Positions 9,420-17,225 of a DNA stretch of 64,000 nt are shown piece after piece. A program made the translations under genes and the position numbers. How positions within the stretch are numbered: the first letter of the stretch is position 1; each line of letters begins with the position of its first letter. The stretch is from NCBI RefSeq assembly GCF_020193575.1, contig NZ_JADYVD010000005.1, positions 113,956 to 177,955 on the forward strand, in the 5' to 3' direction. Below the pieces are notes generated by a model that had not been told where the DNA came from, did not search any database, and saw nothing but the letters and a program-made list of their open reading frames with translations. The stretch is from Ensifer sp. IC4062. GTDB taxonomy: Bacteria; Pseudomonadota; Alphaproteobacteria; Rhizobiales; Rhizobiaceae.

Positions 9420-9436
9420 ATGAGTGAATAACTCAT
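9420..9436. promoter_or_regulatory. Inverted repeat in the fhuA leader, candidate iron-responsive operator
   Basis: ATGAGT-GAATA-ACTCAT lies 40 bp upstream of the receptor start codon in an AT-rich promoter region. Rhizobial iron uptake genes are commonly repressed by RirA or Irr-type regulators. The repeat has TGA...TCA ends like reported iron-responsive operators, but its spacing was not verified against them. Function is inferred from position. Confidence 0.35.
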
Positions 9437-9475
9437 CTTATAGGATTTCGGCTATCGATCAGAAAGTTGCATTGC

Positions 9476-11677
9476 ATGCCCGCCACGAAAACCCTTCTTC
9501 TGCCGCTCATTCGCGCCGCCCTCGCCGGCACCTCCGCTCTTGCTCTCGTAGCCGCCGCGCATGCGCAGGAAGCACAGCAGGAGGACACGGCGTCCAATGG
9601 CGATTCGACCGCACTCGAAACGCTGGTCGTCAACGGCGGCAGCGGCGGCGTCATCACCGCCGATGGTTATGTCGGCATCAGCAGTGCGACCGGAGCCAAA
9701 GTCGACACGCCCTTTCTTGAAACGCCGCAGTCGATCTCATCGGTAACGGAACAGCAGTTGAGGGACCGCAATCCGCAGACGCTGCTCGAAACGCTGGCCT
9801 ATACGCCGGGCACGCGAGTCAACGCGTACGGATTCGATCCGCGCTTTGACGCCTTCTTCGTCCGCGGTTTCGACGTGACATACACTGGTGTCTTCCGCGA
9901 CAACCTACGCCAGCCGGGAACTGGATTTGCACTCTTCAAGAATGAACCCTACGGCCTTGAAGGCGTGTCGATCCTGCGCGGCCCCTCGTCAGCGCTCTAC
10001 GGATCGAGCAGCGCTGGCGGCCTTTACAATCTCATTACCAAGCGTCCTACGGAACAGACCCTGCGTGAGGTACAGATCCAATACGGCACCTACGAGCGCT
10101 ACCAGGGACAGTTCGACTTCTCCGGGCCGATAAACGAGACGGACCCTGTCTATTACCGTCTAACCGGGCTCCTGCGCGAAGCCGACACTGAGCAGGTGGG
10201 TGTCAAGGACGACCGGATCTACGTAGCGCCTGCCCTGTCATGGATTCCAGACGAAGGCACCAGGCTGACGATCCTCAGTGAATACTCTCGCTCAAAGACG
10301 GGCGGGACAGCTGCTAACTTCACCTGGGTGGATGACGATCAGGTCCCCCATTACACCGACTTCTTCTCGGGTGATCCGTCCTTTAACGACTCCGTCCAGG
10401 ATCAGGGAAGGGTCGGTTGGGAGTTCGAGCATGACTTCGACAATGGCCTGACATTCCGTCAGAACTTTCGCATTTCCTCACTCCAAATTGAGGCCGACTA
10501 TGTTTACGGTTTTGGCCAGCTCGTGCCCAATGTAGCCGGCGCGGGCAGTTACGGCTTTGAACGCGCCTCTGGCGTCCTTGACGAGCGCCTGACTGCCGCC
10601 GTCATGGACAATCAGCTCGAATATAAGTTTGAGACGGGCGCTCTCGACCACACGCTTCTCGCAGGCGTTGACGCGCAGAAGCTCCGGTACCACGCCCTCG
10701 CCGGTGGCGGAGCTGCACCTCCGATCAATATCCTAGACCCCGACTACGGTGGTCCGATCGCCCGACCTGATTTCAGCTCACGCACCGAGCAGGACCAATG
10801 GCAGCTAGGCACCTATATTCAGGATCAGATCCGATACGACGCGTGGACGCTCACGCTTGGCGGCCGCTACGACTGGATTTCCACGGACACTGATACTATC
10901 GACCTTAAAACGGACGCGACGAGCAGCACATCGCAAACTGACAAGAAGTTTTCCGGCCGCGTCGGTCTTACGTATGAGACCGATTTCGGACTTGCGCCCT
11001 ACATCAGCTATTCAACTGCATTCTCCCCAAATATCGGCATCGACTACGATACTGGCCAGCCGCTTCGGCCCACGGAAAGCGAACAGCAGGAAGTCGGCGT
11101 CAAATATCTCCTGCCCAACAGCAATACGCTGATCACGGCTGCCATCTTCAACATCGATCAGGAAAACGGCGTGGTCTGGGAGGTGATCAACTCCGTCAAC
11201 ACGCAGGTCCAGCGCGACATGCGCTCGCGCGGCTTCGAACTGGAAGCAACGACCAGCCTGGACAACGGCCTCTCCCTCACCGCGGCTTACAGCTACAACG
11301 ATGTGACCATCAAGGAAGGCTCTGCCTTAACGACCGGCAAGTATGTGTCGAGCACGCCCTTCCACACGGCTTCTGTTTGGGCCTACTATCTCATACCGGA
11401 AGACACTCCCCTTTACGGCTTAAGTGTTGGCGGTGGTGCCCGCTTCATCGGATCGAGTTACGGCAACGACCAGAATACAATTAGAAACGGCTCTCGCGTG
11501 TTTTTCGACGCTTCGATCGGCTACGACTTCGCGGCTATCGACAAGAAGTATGAGGGGCTGCAGTTGCAAGTGAACGCGACCAACGTCTTCGACCGTCGCG
11601 ACATCACCTGCACGTCGAACTATTGCTACCGCGATCAGGGCCGCACCGTTATCGGCTCGCTGCGTTACAACTGGTAG
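9476..11677 (+). CDS. fhuA: TonB-dependent outer-membrane receptor for hydroxamate siderophores
   Basis: A 733-residue outer-membrane receptor. A signal peptide (residues 1-30, ending 'AAAHAQ') is followed by a short region with 'ALETLVVNG' as a TonB-box candidate. A plug domain follows ('LETPQSISSVTEQQLRDRNP' and 'ILRGPSSALYGSSSAGGLYN'), then a 22-strand type beta-barrel ending in the aromatic 'GSLRYNW'. There is no N-terminal signalling extension, so it is a simple transducer. The start was moved to the ATG at 9476 from a TTG at 9467. With fhuF and fhuP directly downstream, the arrangement matches the S. meliloti fhuA2-fhuF-fhuP locus for ferrioxamine-type siderophores. The symbol reflects family, not proven substrate. 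Confidence 0.85.
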   Translation: MPATKTLLLPLIRAALAGTSALALVAAAHAQEAQQEDTASNGDSTALETLVVNGGSGGVITADGYVGISSATGAKVDTPFLETPQSISSVTEQQLRDRNPQTLLETLAYTPGTRVNAYGFDPRFDAFFVRGFDVTYTGVFRDNLRQPGTGFALFKNEPYGLEGVSILRGPSSALYGSSSAGGLYNLITKRPTEQTLREVQIQYGTYERYQGQFDFSGPINETDPVYYRLTGLLREADTEQVGVKDDRIYVAPALSWIPDEGTRLTILSEYSRSKTGGTAANFTWVDDDQVPHYTDFFSGDPSFNDSVQDQGRVGWEFEHDFDNGLTFRQNFRISSLQIEADYVYGFGQLVPNVAGAGSYGFERASGVLDERLTAAVMDNQLEYKFETGALDHTLLAGVDAQKLRYHALAGGGAAPPINILDPDYGGPIARPDFSSRTEQDQWQLGTYIQDQIRYDAWTLTLGGRYDWISTDTDTIDLKTDATSSTSQTDKKFSGRVGLTYETDFGLAPYISYSTAFSPNIGIDYDTGQPLRPTESEQQEVGVKYLLPNSNTLITAAIFNIDQENGVVWEVINSVNTQVQRDMRSRGFELEATTSLDNGLSLTAAYSYNDVTIKEGSALTTGKYVSSTPFHTASVWAYYLIPEDTPLYGLSVGGGARFIGSSYGNDQNTIRNGSRVFFDASIGYDFAAIDKKYEGLQLQVNATNVFDRRDITCTSNYCYRDQGRTVIGSLRYNW

Positions 11678-11681
11678 TGCC

Positions 11682-12437
11682 ATGGCAACCAGAGGACATG
11701 AAAGCATCACGGCAACCGGCGGGGCGAAGCTCCTGTCGTCGGCCTTTGCCGGTCCGCATGCCTGGTGCAACGAGAAGATGATGCTGGCGGAAGACCTCTC
11801 CGACGGCATCCCGCTCACCACGTTCTTCGCATCGGGCGCCTTCGAACGGGCGCTTTCGACCTATGCCGGGACGTCGAATGGCAGCGACCGGCGTGCTGTC
11901 GCCTCCATGTGGTCACTCTATTATTTCTCCTGTCTCACCATCCCCTATGTCATCGCCCGGGTCCTCGATCACCAGGCGCTGCCCATCGCATTCGACGCAA
12001 TGACGGTCGCGGTTTCGGCCGACGGTCTCCCCCGCGCCTTCGGCGTGGCCACACCCGGCGACTGGCGGGAGGACAGCGAGCAGGAGATTTTTTCCGTCCT
12101 CACTCCGCTGATGGAAGAGCATCTCGGTAAGGTCGTCGGTCACCTGAAAGCTGTGGGCGGCATATCGCCCAAGCTCGCCTGGAACAATGCGGCCGTCCAT
12201 ATCGACTATGCGCTTCGCACAGCCGGAACCGAACCCTTAAACCATCAAGCCGATGCCATGGTCGACTGTCGCCTTATGCCGAACGGTGCACCCAACCCCT
12301 TCTTCGATTGCCTGCGCCACGACGAAGAGGATGGCGCGCCCGTCTGCCGGCGTAAGATCTGCTGTCTGCGATACCTTCTCCCCGGCATCCCGAGTTGCGG
12401 CAGTCTTTGCGCCCTTCCCAGCCAAAGGAAACAATAA
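11682..12437 (+). CDS. fhuF: FhuF-type siderophore-iron reductase
   Basis: A 251-residue cytoplasmic protein that starts 4 nt after the receptor stop. FhuF proteins bind a [2Fe-2S] cluster through a C-terminal cysteine motif and reduce Fe(III) in hydroxamate siderophores to release it. Here the motif is 'CRRKICCLRYLLPGIPSCG' continuing to SLC, i.e. CC-x10-C-x3-C, one residue longer at the last step than the CC-x10-C-x2-C of the E. coli protein; another Cys lies five residues before the CC pair. The upstream ribosome site is weak, so translation may be coupled to the receptor gene. The next gene begins immediately after its stop. Confidence 0.85.
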   Translation: MATRGHESITATGGAKLLSSAFAGPHAWCNEKMMLAEDLSDGIPLTTFFASGAFERALSTYAGTSNGSDRRAVASMWSLYYFSCLTIPYVIARVLDHQALPIAFDAMTVAVSADGLPRAFGVATPGDWREDSEQEIFSVLTPLMEEHLGKVVGHLKAVGGISPKLAWNNAAVHIDYALRTAGTEPLNHQADAMVDCRLMPNGAPNPFFDCLRHDEEDGAPVCRRKICCLRYLLPGIPSCGSLCALPSQRKQ

Positions 12438-13577
12438 TTGTCTCGCTCCAGTCTCGGCCTTGTAACCATCATCCGAGTCATCGCGCTGCTGTCGATGACA
12501 CTGCTCTGCTTCGCCGCGCGTGCGGAAACCCCATGGCCGATGACGATCACCGATGCGGTCGGCCGGCAGGTGACGATACCGGCCCCACCCAAATCGGTTC
12601 TGCTGGGCAGTGGTTTCAACCTCGTCGCCCTTTCGCTCATCCATCCGGATCCCGTAAGCCTGCTCGCCGGCTGGTCGGGTGACATGAAGAACGATAATCC
12701 GGAGATCTACGAAAGCTTCGTCCGCAGGTTCCCGAGGCTCGCCGAGGTACCGCTGATCGACGATGGCAGCGGAGCCGGCCTGTCTTTCGAGGCGCTCCTG
12801 ACGCGCAAGGGGGACCTCGCGATTCTTGCCAATTGGCAGGCCGATACGGAACCGGGCAAACGTGCGATTGACTATCTCGAAAGTGTCGGCGTGCCGGTGG
12901 TCGTCGTCGACTTCAACGGCGATCCCTTGAAGAACACCGCCGGCAACATGCGACTGCTCGGCAAGATCTTCGAACGCGAGGAGCAGGCCAACGATTTCGC
13001 CCGCTTCTATGAAGAACGCCTCGCCCGCATCCGCGAGCGGGTTGTGAAGCACCCGGAGCCCGGACCGACCGTGCTCATGGAAGCGTTCCCCGGTGCAGCC
13101 GCCTGTTGCTGGGCCTATGGTGTCGGCGGCCTCGGCGAATTCGTCAGCATCACCGGCAGCCGCAACATCGTCGAAGGAAAGCTGCCGCGTCCCGGCGGGA
13201 TGGTCAACGCAGAAGCGATCATGGCAGAAAATCCCGAGGTCTACATCGCCACGTCATCACCTGGCGGAAAATACAGCGGCTTCTCCATCGGGCCCGGCGT
13301 GAAGGCGGAAGATGCAGAGCGGACTTTGGCGGAAGCGGTCGGAACACCGGTGATGACGAGCACTGCGGCGGTCCGCAACGGACGCGTCCATGGGCTCTGG
13401 AATTTCTTCAATGCCGTGCCGCTGAACATCCTCGCGGCGGAAGCCTTCGCCTCCTGGCTGCGGCCGGACCTTTTTCCGGATGTCGATCCGACGGCGAGCC
13501 TTGCGGAAATCAACACGCGTTTCGCCGCGGTTCCCTTCGAGGGCAGTTACTGGATCAGTCTGAAGACCGGGAAATAG
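12438..13577 (+). CDS. fhuP: Periplasmic iron-siderophore binding protein
   Basis: A 379-residue exported protein with a TTG start directly abutting the fhuF stop. 'aaaggaa' lies 7 nt upstream and the reading frame then gives a signal peptide ending 'FAARAE', which supports this start. The opening of the mature protein, 'MTITDAVGRQVTIPAPPKSV', is the standard start of class III (BtuF/FepB-like) binding proteins. It should capture ferric hydroxamates in the periplasm. No permease or ATPase gene is adjacent. In S. meliloti the homologous FhuP is reported to work with the haem permease, which would explain that absence. Confidence 0.85.
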   Translation: MSRSSLGLVTIIRVIALLSMTLLCFAARAETPWPMTITDAVGRQVTIPAPPKSVLLGSGFNLVALSLIHPDPVSLLAGWSGDMKNDNPEIYESFVRRFPRLAEVPLIDDGSGAGLSFEALLTRKGDLAILANWQADTEPGKRAIDYLESVGVPVVVVDFNGDPLKNTAGNMRLLGKIFEREEQANDFARFYEERLARIRERVVKHPEPGPTVLMEAFPGAAACCWAYGVGGLGEFVSITGSRNIVEGKLPRPGGMVNAEAIMAENPEVYIATSSPGGKYSGFSIGPGVKAEDAERTLAEAVGTPVMTSTAAVRNGRVHGLWNFFNAVPLNILAAEAFASWLRPDLFPDVDPTASLAEINTRFAAVPFEGSYWISLKTGK

Positions 13578-13698
13578 GGTGGTCAGTGTCGGGAACCGGC
13601 AGGCGCTAGTGCATTGATTCCAAGGCATCTATTCGCGTGGTGCGCGGCAATTGCCAGGCGCTCTCCACCCCATATAAGGTGGCGCGAGGAGGAGCTTC

Positions 13699-14217
13699 AT
13701 GCTGTTGGTGATTGTCCTGCTGGTCGTGGTGGCGATCGTTTATCTCGCGGCCCGGTACAGCCGCTTTCGCAATCGGGCCGAACTGGTCCTGTCAATTGCC
13801 GTCGCCGTCGGTCTGACGGTGGCCTTCGCGATCTGGCTAAGCGAACGCGGCAATCAGCAAGAGCCCACGCCTGAGCCAACCCGTCCTGCCGGGCTTACGA
13901 CCGAGGACATCGCGCTTGAGAGCATGACCTTCGAGCGTAACCAGTCCGAGCGGAGCTACCGCGTCCGCGGCACCGCTCACAACCGCTCCACTCTCGCGCT
14001 CGAATATTTTCGGCTGACCGTCACGCTCGAAGACTGCCCCAATGGCGCTTGCGAACCGATCGGCGACGACACCGCGCTCATCCTCGTTCGCGTGCCGGGC
14101 GGCCAAAGCCGCCCGTTCGAGACGTTCCTCACCTTTCCATTCCGCGAGGGAGAACCGCCGACCGCGCCGAAATGGACCTACGAGGTGAGCGAGGTGCGAG
14201 GCGCGGCGACGCGTTAG
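13699..14217 (+). CDS. Membrane-anchored protein of unknown function
   Basis: A 172-residue protein with two N-terminal hydrophobic segments (residues 1-17 and about 28-47) and a soluble C-terminal domain of mostly beta character, including a CxxxxC pair in 'EDCPNGACEP'. The soluble part ('YRVRGTAHNRSTLALEYFRL') resembles an FxLYD-like or immunoglobulin-like fold found in proteins that discuss 'added' secretion domains, but I cannot assign a family. The start is well supported by 'gaggaggagcttc'. It lies downstream of fhuP with a 121-bp gap, so it need not be co-transcribed. Confidence 0.65.
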   Translation: MLLVIVLLVVVAIVYLAARYSRFRNRAELVLSIAVAVGLTVAFAIWLSERGNQQEPTPEPTRPAGLTTEDIALESMTFERNQSERSYRVRGTAHNRSTLALEYFRLTVTLEDCPNGACEPIGDDTALILVRVPGGQSRPFETFLTFPFREGEPPTAPKWTYEVSEVRGAATR

Positions 14218-14263
14218 AGCAATTTCCGGGAAAAGTGTGCAGCGGTATCCGTCTGGAATTGCT
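14218..14263. repeat. Rhizobial AGCAATT...AATTGCT interspersed palindrome
   Basis: Seven-base arms AGCAATT (14218-14224) and AATTGCT (14257-14263) enclose 'ccgggaaaagtgtgcagcgg', wording that recurs widely between rhizobial genes. A related 7-bp-arm element is at 41138-41177. It begins at the end of the preceding gene and may also act as a weak transcript end. Confidence 0.45.
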
Positions 14264-14324
14264 TCTTTCAAAGAATTGGGGAGCGCGAGCCTACGGTGGC
14301 GCCCCGCCCCCACAGTCCTCGCCA

Positions 14325-14909
14325 TCACGCCGCCTCGGCGTCGCGGAGCGCCGCGAGCAGTTCTGCCGTCGTAACCACTGAAGCGAATTCCGCCCTCAGT
14401 GTCGCGACATGCGCACGATGGATATCCCTCGCGGGAACCACACCGCCGGCACCGTCTGCCAGGTTGAAGCAGTCGCAGGCATCTTCCACGAGGATCACGC
14501 GATAGCCCATATTCGCTCCCACACGCACCGATGTCGAAACGCACATGTCGGTGGAGATGCCGAAGAGCACGACGGTATCGGTATGGAGACGCCGGAGCCG
14601 CAAGTCGAGGTCGGTGCCGATGAAGGCGGCGTTCACGCTCTTGGTGACCAGCGGCTCCTCGCCCTTCGGCCCGAAACCGGGGCGAAACGCATTGCCCGGA
14701 TGCTCCGGACGCAGCGTCGATCCTTCCTCGATACTGTCGTGCCGCACATGGATGATCGGCCGCTTCGCGGCGCGCCAGGCTGCGAGAAGCGCGAGGCCGT
14801 TCTCATCGACGCGATCGTTCCAGCGCGGCGGCCATGGCGCCGCGTCAAAGGCCTGCTGCATATCGATCGGTATCAGGACGGCATTGTCGGGGAATTTCAA
14901 GCTGTTCAC
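14325..14909 (-). CDS. Isochorismatase-family cysteine hydrolase
   Basis: A 194-residue cytoplasmic hydrolase. The catalytic Asp is in 'LIPIDMQQAFD', the Lys in 'LVTKSVNAAFIGTDL', and the nucleophilic Cys in 'LFGISTDMCVSTSVR', the Asp-Lys-Cys triad of nicotinamidase/isochorismatase folds. These enzymes cleave amides or vinyl ethers of small molecules. The substrate cannot be predicted. It diverges from an Lrp-family regulator (60-bp gap), which is a likely controller. Confidence 0.88.
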   Translation of the reverse strand: MNSLKFPDNAVLIPIDMQQAFDAAPWPPRWNDRVDENGLALLAAWRAAKRPIIHVRHDSIEEGSTLRPEHPGNAFRPGFGPKGEEPLVTKSVNAAFIGTDLDLRLRRLHTDTVVLFGISTDMCVSTSVRVGANMGYRVILVEDACDCFNLADGAGGVVPARDIHRAHVATLRAEFASVVTTAELLAALRDAEAA

Positions 14910-14969
14910 GGATGAGGCTCCTTCGTTGTCCCTGAACGGTAACTGCCCTATCGTCCGGTTTCACTGAGC

Positions 14970-15467
14970 ATGATGTTGCCCGGTCCGGACATTCGTCCGG
15001 CCGCACCGACAGGGGACGACGATTTGACCGAACTCGATGAAAAGGACCGGCTACTGCTCGCCGCATTGCGCAAGGATTCGCGCCAGAGTCTTGTGGCGCT
15101 TGCCCGCCATGCCGGCCTTTCCCGCAGCGCGACGCACGAGCGGCTGCGGCGGCTCGAGGCGAAGGGTGTGGTTGCCGGTTACACGATCCGCCTCGGTCAG
15201 GAGGACAAATCGCCGGTCGTGCGCGCGCTGGTCGCCGTCGCCTTCCAGCCCGGCAAGAATTGCGACCATGTGGTGCCGCATCTTTCTGGCATGCCGCATG
15301 TCGTCAGTTGTTGGTCGCTTGCGGGCGCAACGGACCTGATGTTGCTCGTCGAATGCGACTCCAATAGCGACCTCGACTCGATCCGGCGGCAGATCGCCAC
15401 GATTCCGGGAGTCGCCACCGTCCAGACGCATGTGACGCTCAGGACGCATTTCGACCGCCGGAGCTGA
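14970..15467 (+). CDS. Lrp/AsnC-family transcriptional regulator
   Basis: Up to 165 residues. The DNA-binding domain begins 'LDEKDRLLLAALRKDSRQSL' with the recognition helix 'GLSRSATHERLRRLEAKGVV', followed by the RAM ligand-binding fold. Two starts are possible: the ATG pair at 14970/14973, or a TTG at 15024 that sits behind 'aggggacgacga' and begins right at the conserved domain. The TTG start would give the usual family length (about 147). Divergent from the isochorismatase-like gene, so it probably regulates that gene and itself. Confidence 0.82.
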   Translation: MMLPGPDIRPAAPTGDDDLTELDEKDRLLLAALRKDSRQSLVALARHAGLSRSATHERLRRLEAKGVVAGYTIRLGQEDKSPVVRALVAVAFQPGKNCDHVVPHLSGMPHVVSCWSLAGATDLMLLVECDSNSDLDSIRRQIATIPGVATVQTHVTLRTHFDRRS

Positions 15468-15491
15468 CCGCTCGTGCGGTTCCACCTGCCG

Positions 15492-17039
15492 TCAGCAATA
15501 GATCCTGAATTTTTCGCGGATCGCCCGGTCGATCTCGGGTGCGATAACCGAAGGTGCGGCTTCCGCGAGAATGCGGTTCTTTCTCTCGATCGCGCGCGCG
15601 ACGAGATCCGGGCGGCCGATTTCCACCCATTCCTTCGGGCTCGTGCGATCGGCGACCGCCGGATAGATGTATTCGGTCTGCATCAGCCCGAGCGTCTGCG
15701 GATGGCCGAGATAGTGGCCGGGACCTTCGAGGCAGACAGAACGCATCGTTTCGAGTGAAACCGAATCCTCGGTCACGTCGATGCCGCGGATGCAGCGCTG
15801 CACCTGCCCGAGCATGTCGTCGCCAAGCACCAGCGACTCCAAGCAGAAACCAAGGAGCGAGGCATGCATCCCGACCGCCTCATAGACCATGTTGAGCCCG
15901 GAAAGCCCCGCCATGACGTTGGAGATCGCCTGTTCCCACCCGGCCTGCATGTCCGGCAGTTTAGCGTCGGCAATACCGGCAGCAGCCCCGCCCGGCAGGC
16001 GATAGAACTGATGCATCTGCGCGCAGCCGGCCGTCAGCAGCGCCTGCTCGCCGGAGCCGCCGGACATCGCCCCGGTCCTCAAGTCCGAGACGAAGGGCCA
16101 CGTGCCGAAGATCGCCGGATGGCCGGGGGACATGGCGTTGACATAGACGACGCCGGCCAAACATTCGGCGACCGCCTGCACGATTGCGGTCGCAAGCGGC
16201 GCCGGCGCGGTTGCGCCCGCCTGCCCGGCGGAAAGCAGGAGGACCGGCATGCCGCCACGGATGCATTTCTCCATCGTGACGCAGCTTTCCTCGGCGAATT
16301 TCATCGGCGGCACGACGAAACAGTTGGAATTGGAGACGAATGGCCGCGCCCGCCATTTGTCCTCGCCGTCCGCAATCATGTGGATGAGATCGAAACAGCC
16401 CTCGACATGCGACGGATCGGAAAAGCTGGTGCCGACGTGCTTGGTGGTGCCGGCGCAGCAGGCATAGAGGGTGTTGATGTCCATCAGGAAATTATCGGGA
16501 ATGTCCCGGCAAACCATTGCCCGCTGGAAGAAGTGGACATTATCGAGATGGTGCACGAGTTGCGCCGCGTTCAACAGGTCCTTCGCGGTCGACTCCCGGT
16601 ACTCCCGCTTCTCGACATCGACAACGTGAACGGCCGCGCCGGCGGTGCCGTAGTAGACCCGCGTACCGCTAAGCTCGAGATCTTGCTTCGGGTCGCGGGC
16701 GTAGAGCGTAATGTCCCTTGCCGCGACGGCCAGCATGTCTTCGACCAGCGCCCGGGGAAAGCGGATGCGCCCGTCATCACCGAGGGTGGCGCCGGCACCG
16801 GTCATGATCTCGATGCCGGATTTTGGCGCGTTGGCAAGGCCGATCTGCTCCAGCGCATCGAGCGCGGCTTCATGAATGCGCTGGACATTCGCCTCGCTAA
16901 GCGGCTTGTACTGCCCACCCGGAAGACCGGGGCGAACCGGCCGGATGTTTTCCGCGAGCGGCGCGGAGCGAAGCGCCACGCGCGCCGCCCGTCCGCCTGA
17001 CCGTCTCGAAACCGCAACTGCGCATTCCTCAGCCATCAT
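15492..17039 (-). CDS. Trimethylamine methyltransferase (MttB)-family protein, non-pyrrolysine
   Basis: A 515-residue TIM-barrel methyltransferase homologue ('VYYGTAGAAVHVVD', 'GMPVLLLSAGQAGATAPAPL', 'EAVGMHASLLGFCLESLVLG'). Archaeal MttB uses pyrrolysine at an in-frame UAG; this frame has no internal stop, so it belongs to the non-Pyl branch, some members of which demethylate glycine betaine to dimethylglycine using a corrinoid protein. No corrinoid protein gene is in the window. Two dimethylglycine/sarcosine dehydrogenase-like genes lie next to it on the same strand, 187 bp upstream, consistent with stepwise N-demethylation. The substrate assignment is an inference. Confidence 0.85.
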   Translation of the reverse strand: MMAEECAVAVSRRSGGRAARVALRSAPLAENIRPVRPGLPGGQYKPLSEANVQRIHEAALDALEQIGLANAPKSGIEIMTGAGATLGDDGRIRFPRALVEDMLAVAARDITLYARDPKQDLELSGTRVYYGTAGAAVHVVDVEKREYRESTAKDLLNAAQLVHHLDNVHFFQRAMVCRDIPDNFLMDINTLYACCAGTTKHVGTSFSDPSHVEGCFDLIHMIADGEDKWRARPFVSNSNCFVVPPMKFAEESCVTMEKCIRGGMPVLLLSAGQAGATAPAPLATAIVQAVAECLAGVVYVNAMSPGHPAIFGTWPFVSDLRTGAMSGGSGEQALLTAGCAQMHQFYRLPGGAAAGIADAKLPDMQAGWEQAISNVMAGLSGLNMVYEAVGMHASLLGFCLESLVLGDDMLGQVQRCIRGIDVTEDSVSLETMRSVCLEGPGHYLGHPQTLGLMQTEYIYPAVADRTSPKEWVEIGRPDLVARAIERKNRILAEAAPSVIAPEIDRAIREKFRIYC

Positions 17040-17095
17040 TCATCTCCCAATGGCGCTATAGCTCTTTGCCGCTCACGCTTGCCCGGCGGATGTAC

Positions 17096-17212
17096 CCCTA
17101 CCCCTCACCCTAACCCTCTCCCCGCACGCGGGGAGCGGAGACTGGACGGCGCGTCATCTCCCTTCTCCCCGTCAGAACAGGGAGAAGGTGCCGGCAGGCG
17201 GATGAGGGGCAA
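17096..17212. repeat. RIME-like palindromic repeat, copy 3
   Basis: 'cctcaccctaaccctctccc' leads into a 'cgcacgcggggagcg' arm, then 'cccttctccccgtcagaaca' with 'gggagaaggtgccggcaggc'. Same family as copies at 749, 4646 and 30347. It occupies the gap between mttB and the first flavoprotein gene. Confidence 0.7.
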
Positions 17213-17225
17213 TCGTTTTTCGCGC

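Noticed and set aside
15864..17000. 378-codon plus-strand open frame
   Set aside because: Antisense to the MttB-family gene and without any recognisable domain.
15492..17039. Possible pyrrolysine-containing methyltransferase
   Set aside because: The MttB-like frame is continuous with no internal UAG, so pyrrolysine is not needed.
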